NCBI GenBank assembly: GCA_014529385.2
Contig: CM043967.1
Location: forward strand, 82,714,278-82,778,277
Length of the DNA: 64,000 nucleotides
Direction of reading: 5' to 3'
From: Adiantum capillus-veneris
Lineage: Eukaryota > Streptophyta > Polypodiopsida > Polypodiales > Pteridaceae
Numbering within the stretch: position 1 is the stretch's first letter; the number at the start of each line of letters is the position of its first letter. Below, piece by piece: positions 10,451-20,298 of this stretch. The position numbers were made by a program, and so were the translations under genes. Below the pieces are notes generated by a model that saw only the letters and a list, made by a program, of their open reading frames with translations, was not told the DNA's origin and did not search any database.

Positions 10451-11275
10451 CTAGGAGTCTCTTCCACTCTCTCTCTCTCTCTCTCTAGGCGTGGTCTCTT
10501 TAGGCCCCTAAAAGCATGCTCCTTTGGTGAGAACCGTTGCTTTTTTGGGCTCTTTTCTGTTTTTAGCCGGTTTACTTGCCAAATTGGGCAGAGCTTCTTG
10601 TTTTGGACGTGTGTGGTGCATGCTTTAACGAGGAGTTGGGATGGGAAGAAGCGCCCTGTGGAGGTAGAGATTTTTCTAGAACACTGCGGCCGTAGCCGGC
10701 CTGTGCGAGCCCCGCCATCGTCACCTTCCTCCTCGTCGAAGAGCGCTCGCAGCCTGCGTTGTTTGGGCTTCAAAAAACCCTTTGTATTCACACTAAAAGG
10801 CCTATGGCCATTGGCTTTGAGCTTTGGCCATAGTGGAAGGCCCTTCCCACCAACCGGGCGGCATAAACAAAGGCCGGCAAGCCTTCCTCCGTTCTCGTGC
10901 TCTTTGGGAAGATAAACGACCACCAGTTCGTTGTGTTGCAGGAATAATTCAGTATTCCAAGCAGGCTGCAAACTCCGATTGTATTTCGGTTTGCATAAGA
11001 TGCAAATCCCGTCATCGGCTACTATGAATTGATTTGTGTTTTCAAATGCGTCCTCGGCTCCAAATCAATTGTTGATTGCGCGTTGGCTTGGGATTTACAA
11101 TTCGATTTCAACTTGGACGTTCAGTTCAGTTGAAGACATAATTACCCAGTTAATTATCGCAACCTGCTATGAGCTAGTGCTGAAGTTCCTCGGTGATTTC
11201 ACCTCTTCCCCAATTCTACCAGGATTGAAAATTCATCTTCTTTACGACCGCCGGCGAGGTTACACGGTTAACTAC
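10451..11275 (+). other. X leader, first part
   Basis: Untranslated-looking leader, GC-rich, with a short (CT)n run at 10469-10487. Overlapping short ORFs occur on both strands but none shows a domain. It continues at 13872 once the solo LTR is removed. Confidence 0.5.
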
Positions 11276-11532
11276 TGAAGCGGTCCGGGGCGGGCAACAA
11301 GAAGAGCAACCTCTAGACACCCTTCAAGGCTCCCGTGCTGCTCAATGGGGCTGGGGCACAACACAATACAAACCAAAACAACAAACCCACAGCCAAATCC
11401 CAACTACACAAGGGGCACCACCTAGTTTAAGAGCGAACTAGGACGCAAAAGAGGAGAATCGTTAGAGCAACGCACAAACAAGCAAGGAATTTACACTAAC
11501 CCTAACACCAATGGAACACTCTCACACACTAA

Positions 11533-11582
<50 letters not shown>

Positions 11583-13871
11583 TGCTCGGGCTGCTTTGAA
11601 GTGTATCGTTAATGATCAAGCAAACATAAATATATATATGTAAGAAAGAGAGAGAAGGGGGAAGGGGGTGCTTGTTGCACTAATGCCTTCTTACAAATCT
11701 GTCATGACCAATCAAAGTGATATTAGTATTTGTTCAACATAGCCTGAGTAAATTACACCACAACACATCACAAGAAAAAAGCCACCCCAATCACTGTCTT
11801 AAAGCCAGGGGAGTCCTCTCCACCCTGTTGCCCTCTTACAGCATGTGGGATTTATGGCTAAATTGATAACAATACCCGGAGACAAGCTATCAAGAACTTA
11901 AATAAAACACCAAGACACTTACACATCATTATTGTCCATGACTTCACGTTGGAAGGGAGACAAGGTATCCATGCTTAGTCCAAATTCACCCTCCTTGATT
12001 CAGCAAATGTTGGGCTTACTCTAGTAGGAGAAATGATAGATTTCCTACTCTCAATTTAATGATCACTCTCTCTTACAATGGCATAGAGTTCCCTTGCTAA
12101 TCACCCCTAATACAACACATACATATGCCTAATGCCAATGAGATTCCACTCAAGAGCTCCTTCTCAAGAGGTTGATCTTGGCTTCTCAAGCTATAGCATA
12201 GTGCTCTTTCTTCTCCCCCTTTTTGTGCTAGCTACACCCTCCTTTTATAGCAATTTGAAGGCTAGGGTTACTCCTCTAACCATGGTTGGGTTAGATTTTC
12301 AGCAATTTATCTAATTTCTTTTGCTTGGAATTATCAAGAAGTTGGTGGGGAAAGAGAGAGGAGAGAAATGGAGGTGATAGGACTTTTCATAGTGGGTTAG
12401 TGTTAGTAGAGTTAGTATTAATTTACAAATGGAATTGGATATTTACAATGGGAGTATCCATGTAGGATACAAATAAGGAAGAAAAACTCTTAAGAGGTAA
12501 GAAACGTGGATTTATTACAAGGTTGATGCTCCAAGTGTCTTGAGTAGGGCCAATTTTGACGCTTGTTGACAGTCCACTAGCTTTGACGGTACATTTTTTC
12601 TCCACTCTTGACCTTCCTTGAGAGACAAGGTAATTGAAGCTGAGTAATCAACCACCATGATGCTGTCTTTTAAGAGAAGAGGCTGAATTTTGTGGTTTTT
12701 TTGATAGATATGGGTAATTTGGAGGAGGAAAAATGAGACTAGGTGGTCAATTTTGGAATGAAATTGTGTGTGGGAGGTATGAATTCACCATGGTTTCTCT
12801 TATTCTTCAAGGTTGAGGAGAAGGTGAGTAGGGTGCAGAGAGGAGTGGTGAGAGAGGTGGGGATGATGAGTGGAGAAGTGTGTGTGAAAGAGGAAAATGA
12901 TAAAGTGGAAGAGAGAGTGTGGCTCCATAGCATGGGAAAAATGGGGTCCACTAATAAAATCATAGCTCACAGCTCGTAGCTCAAAAAAATATGAAAACAT
13001 TTGAGGCAAAAGTTTCAGCCCACGAGCTACAACTTTTGTTTGTATCACATTTTCAAATTCGAAGAGCAAGTGAACTTTAAAAATTCAGCAAAACCGACCG
13101 TTTTTTTCCACTGCACAAGGTCCTTGTGGGGTCCTTCTTTGGATGATTCTTTTGAATACCTCCAAGAGTGAGCCCTCCATAGTGCATGTATGCATGCCAC
13201 CTACCCTTGACCTTATTTGGTAGGTCTATAATTGAAGATATTGTTGAGATCATGATATAAGTGAATAGTACAACTAAGAAAATCTCTCTCATTATGAGGC
13301 TACCATAAAAAGATAAATATTTTTGGTGTTCTAAGTTTTTAGAAAAAAAACAAAATAGATGTAGGAAGGGAAAAATCACAATGGTGAAAAAATATACACA
13401 TAAATAAAACTACTTTTTTTGGATTTTTGTTGGGGTGGAGTTACACCAAATATAAGAGAAGCTTACATGAAAATATTTCTATATGGAATAAAGAGTATGA
13501 AAAATGGTAAGAAAAATTGTGGTAATGGTGAGGCAATGTACAGAGCATAAATAACACACACCTAGGTAGAAATATTTAAATAAATACCAAAATAATTATG
13601 AAAAAATATTTTATTTAGGCCCTATATACAAAGAAATATTTACATACGCATGGGCCATAATATACTTATATTTTTTATTTTTTTGGCTCAACTAGCCCAA
13701 TGACTAGCTAATTGAGGGTTTTTTATTTCAGTAAGGAGATATGGGAAAAGTCCCCTAACTCACAGGCACCTATATACAGTGAAAGGGTGAGGGTAACCAC
13801 AATGTTTGAGTGATTTGATAGGGTGAGATAACTCACTATGGCAATTACAGAGAGCCGAAAAACGGCTATCA
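11276..13871 (-). mobile_element. Solo LTR of the G1 family inserted in X
   Basis: A complete 2596-bp LTR in minus orientation, from the distal end TGAAGCGGTCC (11276) to the start CGGCTATCA (13871), flanked by the 4-bp duplication CTAC (11272-11275 and 13872-13875). No PBS is present on its left and no PPT on its right, so it is not half of an intact element. It probably arose by LTR-LTR recombination that removed the internal region. It lacks about 80 bp present in the LTR at 1-2682; the deletion lies between short AAATC repeats. Confidence 0.88.
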
Positions 13872-13956
13872 CTACCTTTGTGTTCGATACGGTTACGAGT
13901 TTTTGTTGCACTCCAAGGTATTGTTTTCTCTTTTGTTCACACAACACAGATTTGCC

Positions 13957-14310
13957 ATGAGTACGGAAATTGATGATCAACACATGTTTGACTTTGAATA
14001 CCTCCAATTGGCTCCACCAGTGGGTGTCATGGGGCCGGATACTCTCACGGAGAGTACCATCGTGGCAACAGGGATGGATGGTGCAAACCCAAGTGATCTA
14101 TCTCTGTCTCCTCATTTATCAACCCCTCCTCCTCAGAGTGTGTTGGATATTCTGGAGGATGACAGTCAATTGCCAGATGCCAAGGAGTTTGTCACTCGAC
14201 AGGACTGGAAAACTTTTGATGCCCAATTTTGCAAGCTCGCTGGCAGGGTTCAAATCTTGGTTACACAAGTAGAAAATCTTACACAACTAATTTACAGAAT
14301 GCTACCATAA
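13957..14310 (+). CDS. gag-like ORF of X
   Basis: The ATG at 13957 opens about 118 codons ending at 14310. The product is acidic, with repeated P/S/T (TPPPQSVLDILEDD) and a C-terminal helix-prone segment (FCKLAGRVQILVTQVENLTQLIY). No protease or RT follows. Downstream at about 14465-14505 a different frame gives a cysteine/histidine finger, CFICLGTHKKKQC, spaced C-x2-C-x3-H-x4-C, one residue short of the normal CCHC knuckle. Position after PBS and leader suggests a truncated gag. I do not recognise the N-terminal part. Confidence 0.45.
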   Translation: MSTEIDDQHMFDFEYLQLAPPVGVMGPDTLTESTIVATGMDGANPSDLSLSPHLSTPPPQSVLDILEDDSQLPDAKEFVTRQDWKTFDAQFCKLAGRVQILVTQVENLTQLIYRMLP

Positions 14311-14663
14311 TCAGCTCTCTAATTGCCAGCAACCCAAGGGGTTGCCAATTTACCAGTTATGATCAAAGAGGTCCAAAATGTCCAAAATAATTCGGGTGTT
14401 GAAACAAATCGGGGCACGACCAACGTGGTCAAGAAGCACCTATCACCATCCGACTTTTAACGTGCAAAAAGTCAAAAATTATGCTTTATTTGCTTAGGAA
14501 CACATAAAAAAAAGCAGTGCCCACATGTCGGACAACTTAAGCATGATGCATGAGTTCGTGATTTGACATAAACTCTAGTTGTGGTGCACGGCACAACAGT
14601 TATATGGCTTTTGAACATGTTATCTTAGCCATTTTTGCCTAGTTCTCTAGTTCTTACAATTAA

Positions 14664-15705
14664 TTTATGATTAGGAGAGCTCAATTGCTTGCATAATTAA
14701 CTATTGGATGATGATTTTGTAATGGAATAATGATATGGAGAATTAGAGAGCAGCTATTGAGAAATATAGCTATGATTAAGCAGAATAGATGAGGAATTAA
14801 GAGAATGATGAAAAGATTTGCAGAAAAGCATCAATTAAATCGATATTACCGGGTCTTAAATCTACTCGAATTTCTGATCCAATGGAGTTCTCAAGACGAG
14901 AATGGGGAAGCACTTCCCTCCTTTGCTTCTTCTCCAAAAACTATGTGTGCCGGCAGCACCTCCCCAAGATGTGTGTGTGAGTGTGTGTGTGTGTGTACTG
15001 AGTGGGTGTGTGAGCATATGCGTGTGTGTGAGAGAGAGAGAACACTCTTAAGTAGGCCCCACCATGCTGAAAATCGATCTATACTGCTATAAGCATCTGA
15101 ATGAGCACTCACTTCATGCATGGGAAGTCTAGTTACATGCCTACCAAATGTCCAGTTAGCTAGTCTAAATGACTCTCACACTCTCTCTCAAGTCTGGCAA
15201 CTCTCCCACAACTCCCAAAAGAAGAGAGGGCTCCCCCTAGCTGCTTAAGCAAGCTCTGAGTGGCTTGGGACCTGTTCCCACACAGCCTCGAGCCCCGGTG
15301 CCTCCCCGCACAACCTTAGGAAATTTTGGTTTTGAGCTAAAACGGGCCATACGAGTCGGAATTTAATGCCGTAAATTGCTATACTAAGCTCTAACTAAGG
15401 TGTATCTGTTCGAGTACCTGCCATATTTAGCAGCCCTTGGGGTCCGAAAATGCATTTTTTTCAAATTCGGGGTACAGGTGCAGTTTTTCGAGACGGTGAA
15501 AACTAGACGGGTCGGGTGACCAAAAACTTACTTTTTTTGGAAATTTTTCACAAAAAGTATTTTAATTCACTTTTGGAAGCTGTATAATATTCTAAACATC
15601 ATGGCACCGACAGAATTTGAAAAACTGCTAAAAATAGTAACTTTTTCCATTATTTCATTCCATGGTACAATGGTGCTCTTTTTGGTCGGGATTAGAGACC
15701 TTACA
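14664..15705 (-). mobile_element. 3' LTR of chromovirus K, right part
   Basis: The right edge ...GAGACCTTACA (15705) is the LTR start on the minus strand (TGTAAGGTCTC) and is followed by a purine tract and the pol stop. The body is non-coding, with (TG)n/(GA) runs at 14968-15039. To the left it is continuous with 9814-10267 across element X. No second copy of this LTR is in the window, so its left edge is unknown. Confidence 0.55.
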
Positions 15706-15716
15706 ACCTCCCCAAC
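15706..15716 (-). promoter_or_regulatory. Polypurine tract of K
   Basis: Minus strand reads TTGGGGAGGT directly before TGTAAGG. Located between the chromodomain stop and the LTR. Confidence 0.65.
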
Positions 15717-15736
15717 GTGAAGAATTTGATATGTCC

Positions 15737-16070
15737 TCATCTCAAGAATGTGTTTGGGTAATCTTTTATGAGCGTTGTTTTGTCCTCCCAAGTTGCATCT
15801 TCTTCAGGGTAATCCTTCCACTTTACTAGATGCTCCGTGATCGTTCTGTTGCGTAACTTCCTTTCCCTTGTTTCAAGTACATAGTCCGGTTGGAGCTCAA
15901 GAACTCCTTGTGCTGGCATGAGTATCTGATCTGAGTCCAAGAATTGATCAGGACTAGGGATGTAGGATTTGAGTAAGCTGACGTGGAATACATCATGAAC
16001 CTTTAAGTTTGTAAGTAACTTTAGCTCGTAGGCCTAGTCATTCACAACTTTAACGATCTCGAATGGTCCA
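15737..16070 (-). pseudogene. pol: Chromodomain at the C-terminus of chromovirus integrase
   Basis: The frame 15940-15737 encodes a typical chromodomain core (EHLVKWKDYPEEDATWED) preceded by the PDYVLETRERKLRNR segment, and ends just before the PPT. In this lineage the chromodomain targets integration to heterochromatin through histone marks. Upstream, to about 16070, fragments of the integrase C-terminal linker (motifs like HDVFHVSLLK) are readable but include a stop. This marks K as a chromovirus, distinct from the Tat-like G1, D and E. Confidence 0.85.
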
Positions 16071-16753
16071 CAATACCTTGGGCTTAGCTTCTTGTATCTG
16101 CCTAGTGATAAGTTGCTTTTCTTCGGTCGGAATCACAGAAAAACCTTATCTCCTTCTTTGAAAGTTCTTTCCGAACGGTTCTTATCTGCATAGTGCTTTT
16201 GTCTATCCTGAGCGGCCTAAATGTCTTGGCGAATAGCTCTAGTCTGAGCTTCCATATCTTCTAGCATCCTCTTAGAGGTTTCTACCCTGATGGTTGGATC
16301 TAAGAAGTTCAGTGGTGCTAAAGAGTCCTGTCCATAAAGAGCTTTGAAGGGTGACATTCCAATGCTTCTGTGTCTAGAAGAATTATAAGCGTATTTTACC
16401 AAAGGAAGATATTGTAACCACTTCTTTGGCTCTTGCGAACAATAGGCCCTGAGAGTGTCCTCAATGAGTTAATCAATGACTTGATTAACTCTTTCATTCT
16501 GTCCATCTGTCTACGGATGATACGATGTACTGAAGGCTAATTGTGACCCAATAGATTGAAAAAGAGAAGTCCAAAATTTTGATGTAAACTTGGCATCTCT
16601 ATCACTGATGATACGCTTGGGTAAACCATGCAACCTAAAAATCTCCTTGATGAATACCTGGCTAATATCCCAAGCAGTAAAGGTTGTCTTTACGAGTATT
16701 AGATGAGCCACTTTGGTGAGCATATCAACAACCACAAATACAGATTCTGGCAT
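16070..16753 (-). pseudogene. pol: Chromovirus integrase, downstream copy
   Basis: Frames 16753-16511 and 16402-16217 encode the integrase core: VVDMLTKVAHL, the second catalytic acid in IISDRDAKF, then TSYHP; after two stops near 16502 and 16470 comes YAYNSSRHRSIGMSPFKALYG. The stretch that should contain the catalytic Glu is interrupted by stops. The sequence joins abruptly at about 16745-16760 to a second, more decayed integrase. Confidence 0.8.
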
Positions 16754-17207
16754 GTCTTTTCTTGTTGATGTAAAATTTTTGCCTATCTTGGGAAACTTGA
16801 GTATATTTCCTTACAGTCTTAGTTTGTTGTGCCATATCTTTTAATAACTTAATTGACTTTCTTTGTTTTCTTTTGGCTTGAGGATAATAAGCTGTACTAA
16901 ATCTTAATTGTGTCCCAACAACTTGGAACGATGATGCCCAAAACTTAGATGTAGACTTAGCATCCCTATCGCTTATTATTCTCTTTGGTAATCCATGAAA
17001 CTTGAGTACTTTCTTAATAAACAGTCGAGCTATCTTGCGGGCTGTATAATTGACTTGTACTAGGATAATAGCTATCACTTTAGTGGGTATACCAGCTACA
17101 ACCATGATTGAATCATGTTCCCCTTGAGTAGAGATAATCTTGCAACAAAATCTATACTTACATACTCTCACGTCATTTGAGGAATGTCGAATGATTGTAT
17201 TTCTCAT
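16725..17207 (-). pseudogene. pol: Chromovirus integrase, second divergent copy
   Basis: A 160-codon open frame repeats the integrase core (KRIISDRDAKS, FWASSFQVVGTQL, STAYYPQ). It then jumps straight to a segment matching the integrase C-terminus (LLKDMAQQTK, SQDRQKFYINKK), so the part holding the catalytic Glu has been deleted. It parallels the neighbouring copy but is clearly diverged from it, so this is a join of two related elements rather than a recent local duplication. Confidence 0.75.
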
Positions 17208-17209
17208 TA

Positions 17210-17985
17210 CGGCATGTTAATCCTCTTGAATCTGATGTGCTATCTTGAAAAATATTGGTGCATGTGTCGCAGCACATCACCCTTAAGTTTGTTTAGTGAC
17301 AGCTCTTCCTTATAGCATTGAGGTGCTTTACGTACCTTGGATGTCTCGCAATTGAATTATCATGAGCTTCTATTTGGATGCTCTTCTTGAGTGAAATATC
17401 TTTTGGAATTCTCAGGCTCCTTCTGTGGTAAGGTATCTATCATTATACAAAAATTTCTTAACAGCATCCATTTTGAGCATCAGACAAAAGGTTCTCATAC
17501 TTGGAATTGTTCCTCACGGCTAATCTCACTTAAGACTCTTGTGATCCGTTATCAATGAATTCATTTTTCCTAGCAGATAATGTTTCCATAGCTTAAGGGC
17601 ATTAATAACTGCTAAGAGTTCTAAATCAAGAGTTGATTGATTCTTTTCATGATCTCTCAGCTTCCATGTAGTACAAACTGCAGGTCTTTACTTCTTGCGT
17701 AAGAACTCCTCCTACGGCAATTTATTGGCATCAGTACTACTTTGAATCCTTTAGCAAAATCTAGAAACCTTAGAATAGGTGCAAAACTAGGAATCCTTTT
17801 AGCTTGGAAAAACTAGAATCATGCTCAGTCTCCCACTCAATCCTTATTTCCTTTTTTTAGTAATTTTGTTATATAAGAGCTACGATAAGAGCATAATCTA
17901 TGACAATTCATACACCAACCCGTAATCTCAAGAAATTCTCACACTTCACTGATGGTAGAGGGTTGAGGCCATTCTAGAATAACAA
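17210..17985 (-). pseudogene. pol: Decayed RT thumb and RNase H of chromovirus
   Basis: With many stops and frameshifts, minus-strand translation still shows WPQPSTISEV followed by FLEITGW (the start of the RT thumb), LLKKGNK, and an RNase H segment (DLELLAVINALKLWKHYLLG, then ITDHKSL). The palm domain with the catalytic YxDD is missing: coding homology stops at about 17985. Confidence 0.65.
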
Positions 17986-18097
17986 CTTAAAACTTTAACA
18001 GCACAAGATAAAAGATTCAAGACAAAATTTCCTTATCCAAGTCAAGTTCCGTAGTTTATTTATGCCAAGTATTTACAAACCTAGCTTGGTTCAACAG

Positions 18098-18610
18098 TTA
18101 AAGGATTGTAACTGTTGGTTGTTCAGGAGCACAATAGTACAAGTGATAAGTGTTTGAAGACGAATGCTTATAGTCTACTATCTCATCAGAGTAATATTTC
18201 TTGTACACATTGCTAATAGGCTCAAATATTACAAGATTCTCATTTGGAGGAAACACGTCCAGAATGGCATTAGTCTTAATTCTATCACTAGGGATCACAT
18301 TCTTTGCTTGATCAAAGACCCATCGGTTCAAGGTTGTCTTGAGACCATCTACAGTGACCTTAACTTCTCCAAAAGTTCCAAGGAAGTAGAAAACATGGAT
18401 AACCCACAATTCATTCGCCCAACGAAGGTTCTTCAAGTCAGTGGGCAAATACTCAAATTTTGTAGCATTGATGTAAAAGATACCACCATTACTATTCCAT
18501 ATAATCTCCCAACCTTGATGGATTCCCGTTGATGGAGGAGCAAAGGACTTTATCAAAATTTCCATCATACTTCGACGAAAATTGTAATTTGGAGAACGAC
18601 ACGCCTCCAT
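18098..18610 (-). CDS. Unrecognised 170-codon ORF in gag position
   Basis: Intact minus-strand frame from ATG at 18610 to a stop at 18098. The frame also reads upstream across one TAA (18611-18613) to about 18670 with plausible protein composition (AYCKFRMFEIM), so the original protein may have been longer. It is aromatic-rich, with motifs such as WEIIWNSNGGIFYINATKFEYLP and NRWVFDQAKNVIP. I see no zinc knuckle, protease, signal peptide or membrane helix, and it does not look like gypsy gag. It lies between a PBS (18761) and the broken RT (17985), where gag should be. It could be a captured host or viral coding segment, or an unusual gag. I cannot name it. Confidence 0.45.
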   Translation of the reverse strand: MEACRSPNYNFRRSMMEILIKSFAPPSTGIHQGWEIIWNSNGGIFYINATKFEYLPTDLKNLRWANELWVIHVFYFLGTFGEVKVTVDGLKTTLNRWVFDQAKNVIPSDRIKTNAILDVFPPNENLVIFEPISNVYKKYYSDEIVDYKHSSSNTYHLYYCAPEQPTVTIL

Positions 18611-18760
18611 TTACATTATCTCAAACATTCTAAACTTGCAGTAAGCAATCTTGGCATCTTCATGAAACATCAATGCTCAGTCCTTGAGTACTTCTACTCT
18701 GCCAACCTTTATTATTTTAAAAGTTTCAAACAACATTATTTTCCAGTTCGTAAACCTATA

Positions 18761-18772
18761 GCTCTGATACCA
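18761..18772 (-). promoter_or_regulatory. Primer binding site left of LTR M
   Basis: GCTCTGATACCA is the exact reverse complement of TGGTATCAGAGC, two bases from the LTR end at 18775. It defines a minus-strand element reading leftward. Confidence 0.85.
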
Positions 18773-18774
18773 GG

Positions 18775-19386
18775 TGTGAAGTCCCCACCCCGCCATCTCA
18801 AATGACGGATCTGATGGTAAACATGGTGGCCACTAGATCTATAGCGGAAGCAAACAAAGTGGTTCAAGGTTCATCTAGCGGACGATCTCTCATCACAAGG
18901 TGAGTCGAGTTCGAGCCTGCTAGCAACGAGATCTAGCTCCAACCTCACAGAGGAAGCGTGATTAACCTATCTAGCGATCCTAAGACCCACCTTCCAAGAG
19001 GAGAGAAATCCCGAGTGCCTTTTTCTCCATGTTTTAGAGGCACATACACTTGAGACTTCGCCGCTCTAGGGACAATGAGTAATACTAGTTTTGATTTAAG
19101 CACTATGGGGATGGAGAGTTCCTGACCAATCGGGACCACCCTTCTCATAGGCATTGGCAACGTGAGCCAAGCCCCCACTTTCCACCCCCACACTCACACT
19201 TCCTTGTGTGTCTTAATTACTACCACGAGGTTGTTCAACATATAAGTTCCTTGATTAGATTCCGATTCACAAGGTTCGTTAAAACAGCCCTTCAATCAGT
19301 ATTGCAAAGCGGCACCAAGACAGAGTTCTAGTAAAAATTCTACTCAAACTTATTCATTAAAATTCCAATGTTCTAGAGGTACAACA
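18775..19386 (-). mobile_element. LTR M, about 612 bp
   Basis: Minus-strand LTR from TGTTGTACCTC (right edge, 19386) to GGGGACTTCACA (left edge, 18775). A pyrimidine run at 19387-19396 (minus-strand polypurine tract GGAGGGGGGA) abuts the right edge and a PBS abuts the left edge. An LTR flanked by both signals looks like the shared middle LTR of a tandem element pair. A TATA-like ACTTATATG (minus) lies near 19240. Confidence 0.65.
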
Positions 19387-19449
19387 TCCCCCCTCCAACG
19401 AGAGTTTACTCCTCGCATTGTTGCCTAACTGCCCATACAACTAGGTATG

Positions 19450-19547
19450 TCCACCGCATAGAAAGCACGACATGGACATTCGCACCACACAGAAAGCAAG
19501 ACGTGGGTTCCCACCGCATAGAAAGCAAGTCGCGGGTATCCACCGCT
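19450..19547. repeat. About 30-bp tandem repeat, three units
   Basis: Three imperfect units starting CCACCGCATAGAAAGCA or CACCACACAGAAAGCA, followed by a partial fourth. They sit next to the PPT in what would be the 3' untranslated internal region of the gypsy element. Confidence 0.8.
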
Positions 19548-19559
19548 TAACCAGCAGTC

Positions 19560-19743
19560 GTGGATTCAAGATCCCTTAACCAGGAACTATGTCCCCTGTG
19601 ATCAGGAGGGGGTTCGGACTAGCATCAACATTGGAAATAGAAATGAACATGCTGAGCTAAATTTTCCCTATCAGACATTGTTTCCTATTCCAAACAGTAT
19701 ATCCATCAACCATTCTTTCCTACTTAGACTTTAATATACAATT
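19560..19743. repeat. 184-bp direct repeat, copy 2
   Basis: Partner of 9309-9492. Its right end at 19743 is the exact junction with the protease segment of copia B, so this is the point where the gypsy material replaces the 3' part of B. Confidence 0.85.
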
Positions 19744-19980
19744 ATAAGGTACCAAGATATAAATCTCCAATACCCTTTACTTGACAAGTCGTATCATCAG
19801 CAGGATAAACAACACGTTGAATTGGTAGTGGATGATAGTTATGGAGCCACTTAGACTGATATGTCATATTCCTTGTAGCACTAGAATCGATAATAAAAAG
19901 TGAACCATCACGTACATGAAGTATTTTGTCTGGAGAAACTGAACATAGGACGCAACTTGTTTCTGGTACAATGTTGTTTC
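19744..19980 (-). pseudogene. pol: Copia B protease fragment
   Basis: Minus-strand translation gives a copia aspartic protease start: FIIDSSATRNMT, where the family norm is a D-S-G-A motif, so Gly is replaced by Ser in the active site. The upstream residues continue seamlessly into the B gag segment at 25115 once copia A (TSD GTTTC) is removed. Everything of B beyond the protease (integrase, RT, RNase H, 3' LTR) is lost at 19743. Confidence 0.8.
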
Positions 19981-20298
19981 TGTAAAGAAAGAGGATGCAA
20001 GAGAGCTACACAAGACAAGCACACACCACACAGAGATGGAAAGCTTTTTCTTCTTCTCACAGAAAAGAGAGTACAAAATGACTAAGTGCTAAAACTGAAA
20101 AGTAGCACATATGTACATGCGGTCACTAAGTGTGAACTCGCTAGCATACTAGGCTGGCACTATAAGTGTAGTCCAGCTGTAGAATCACTAGCAGAGATCC
20201 TCCGTGTCGGTCACCTAGCACGCCAATGAGTAAATGTCGTAAGCGGCCAAGACCCATAGTGGATGCCAGCTCAAGATGTAGAGCTCGACGTCTCAACA
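19981..20298 (-). repeat. 3' LTR of copia A
   Basis: TGTAAAGAAAG to GTCTCAACA on the plus strand. Differs from the 5' LTR by scattered substitutions and a few bases of length. Confidence 0.93.

Larger units (their letters stand above)
10268..14658 (+). mobile_element. Non-autonomous LTR retrotransposon X (with nested solo LTR)
   Basis: Flanked by the 5-bp duplication ATTAA (10263-10267 and 14659-14663). It has a 170-bp 5' LTR (10268-10437, TGTCAG...TTACA), a PBS at 10439, a leader, a short gag-like ORF and a CCHC-like finger, but no protease, RT or integrase. At the 3' end only about 22 bp (14637-14658) match the LTR end, so most of the 3' LTR is missing although the target duplication is intact. 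Without the 2596-bp solo LTR and one copy of its target duplication, X would be about 1.8 kb, in the size range of TRIM/SMART-type elements with short LTRs. Confidence 0.8.

Noticed and set aside
10444-11027. Overlapping frames of up to 175 codons on both strands
   Set aside because: GC-rich leader of element X; frames overlap on opposite strands and show no domain.
1-13871. LTRs 1-2682 and 11276-13871 as the two ends of one element
   Set aside because: The second LTR has its own CTAC duplication and no adjoining PBS, so it is solo; the DNA between holds unrelated elements.
18164-18532. Plus-strand 122-codon frame
   Set aside because: Shadow of the longer minus-strand frame 18098-18610; without its own context or motif.
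19450-19547. CRISPR-like repeat-spacer pattern
   Set aside because: Only three imperfect adjoining units without regular spacers, in a plant retrotransposon context.
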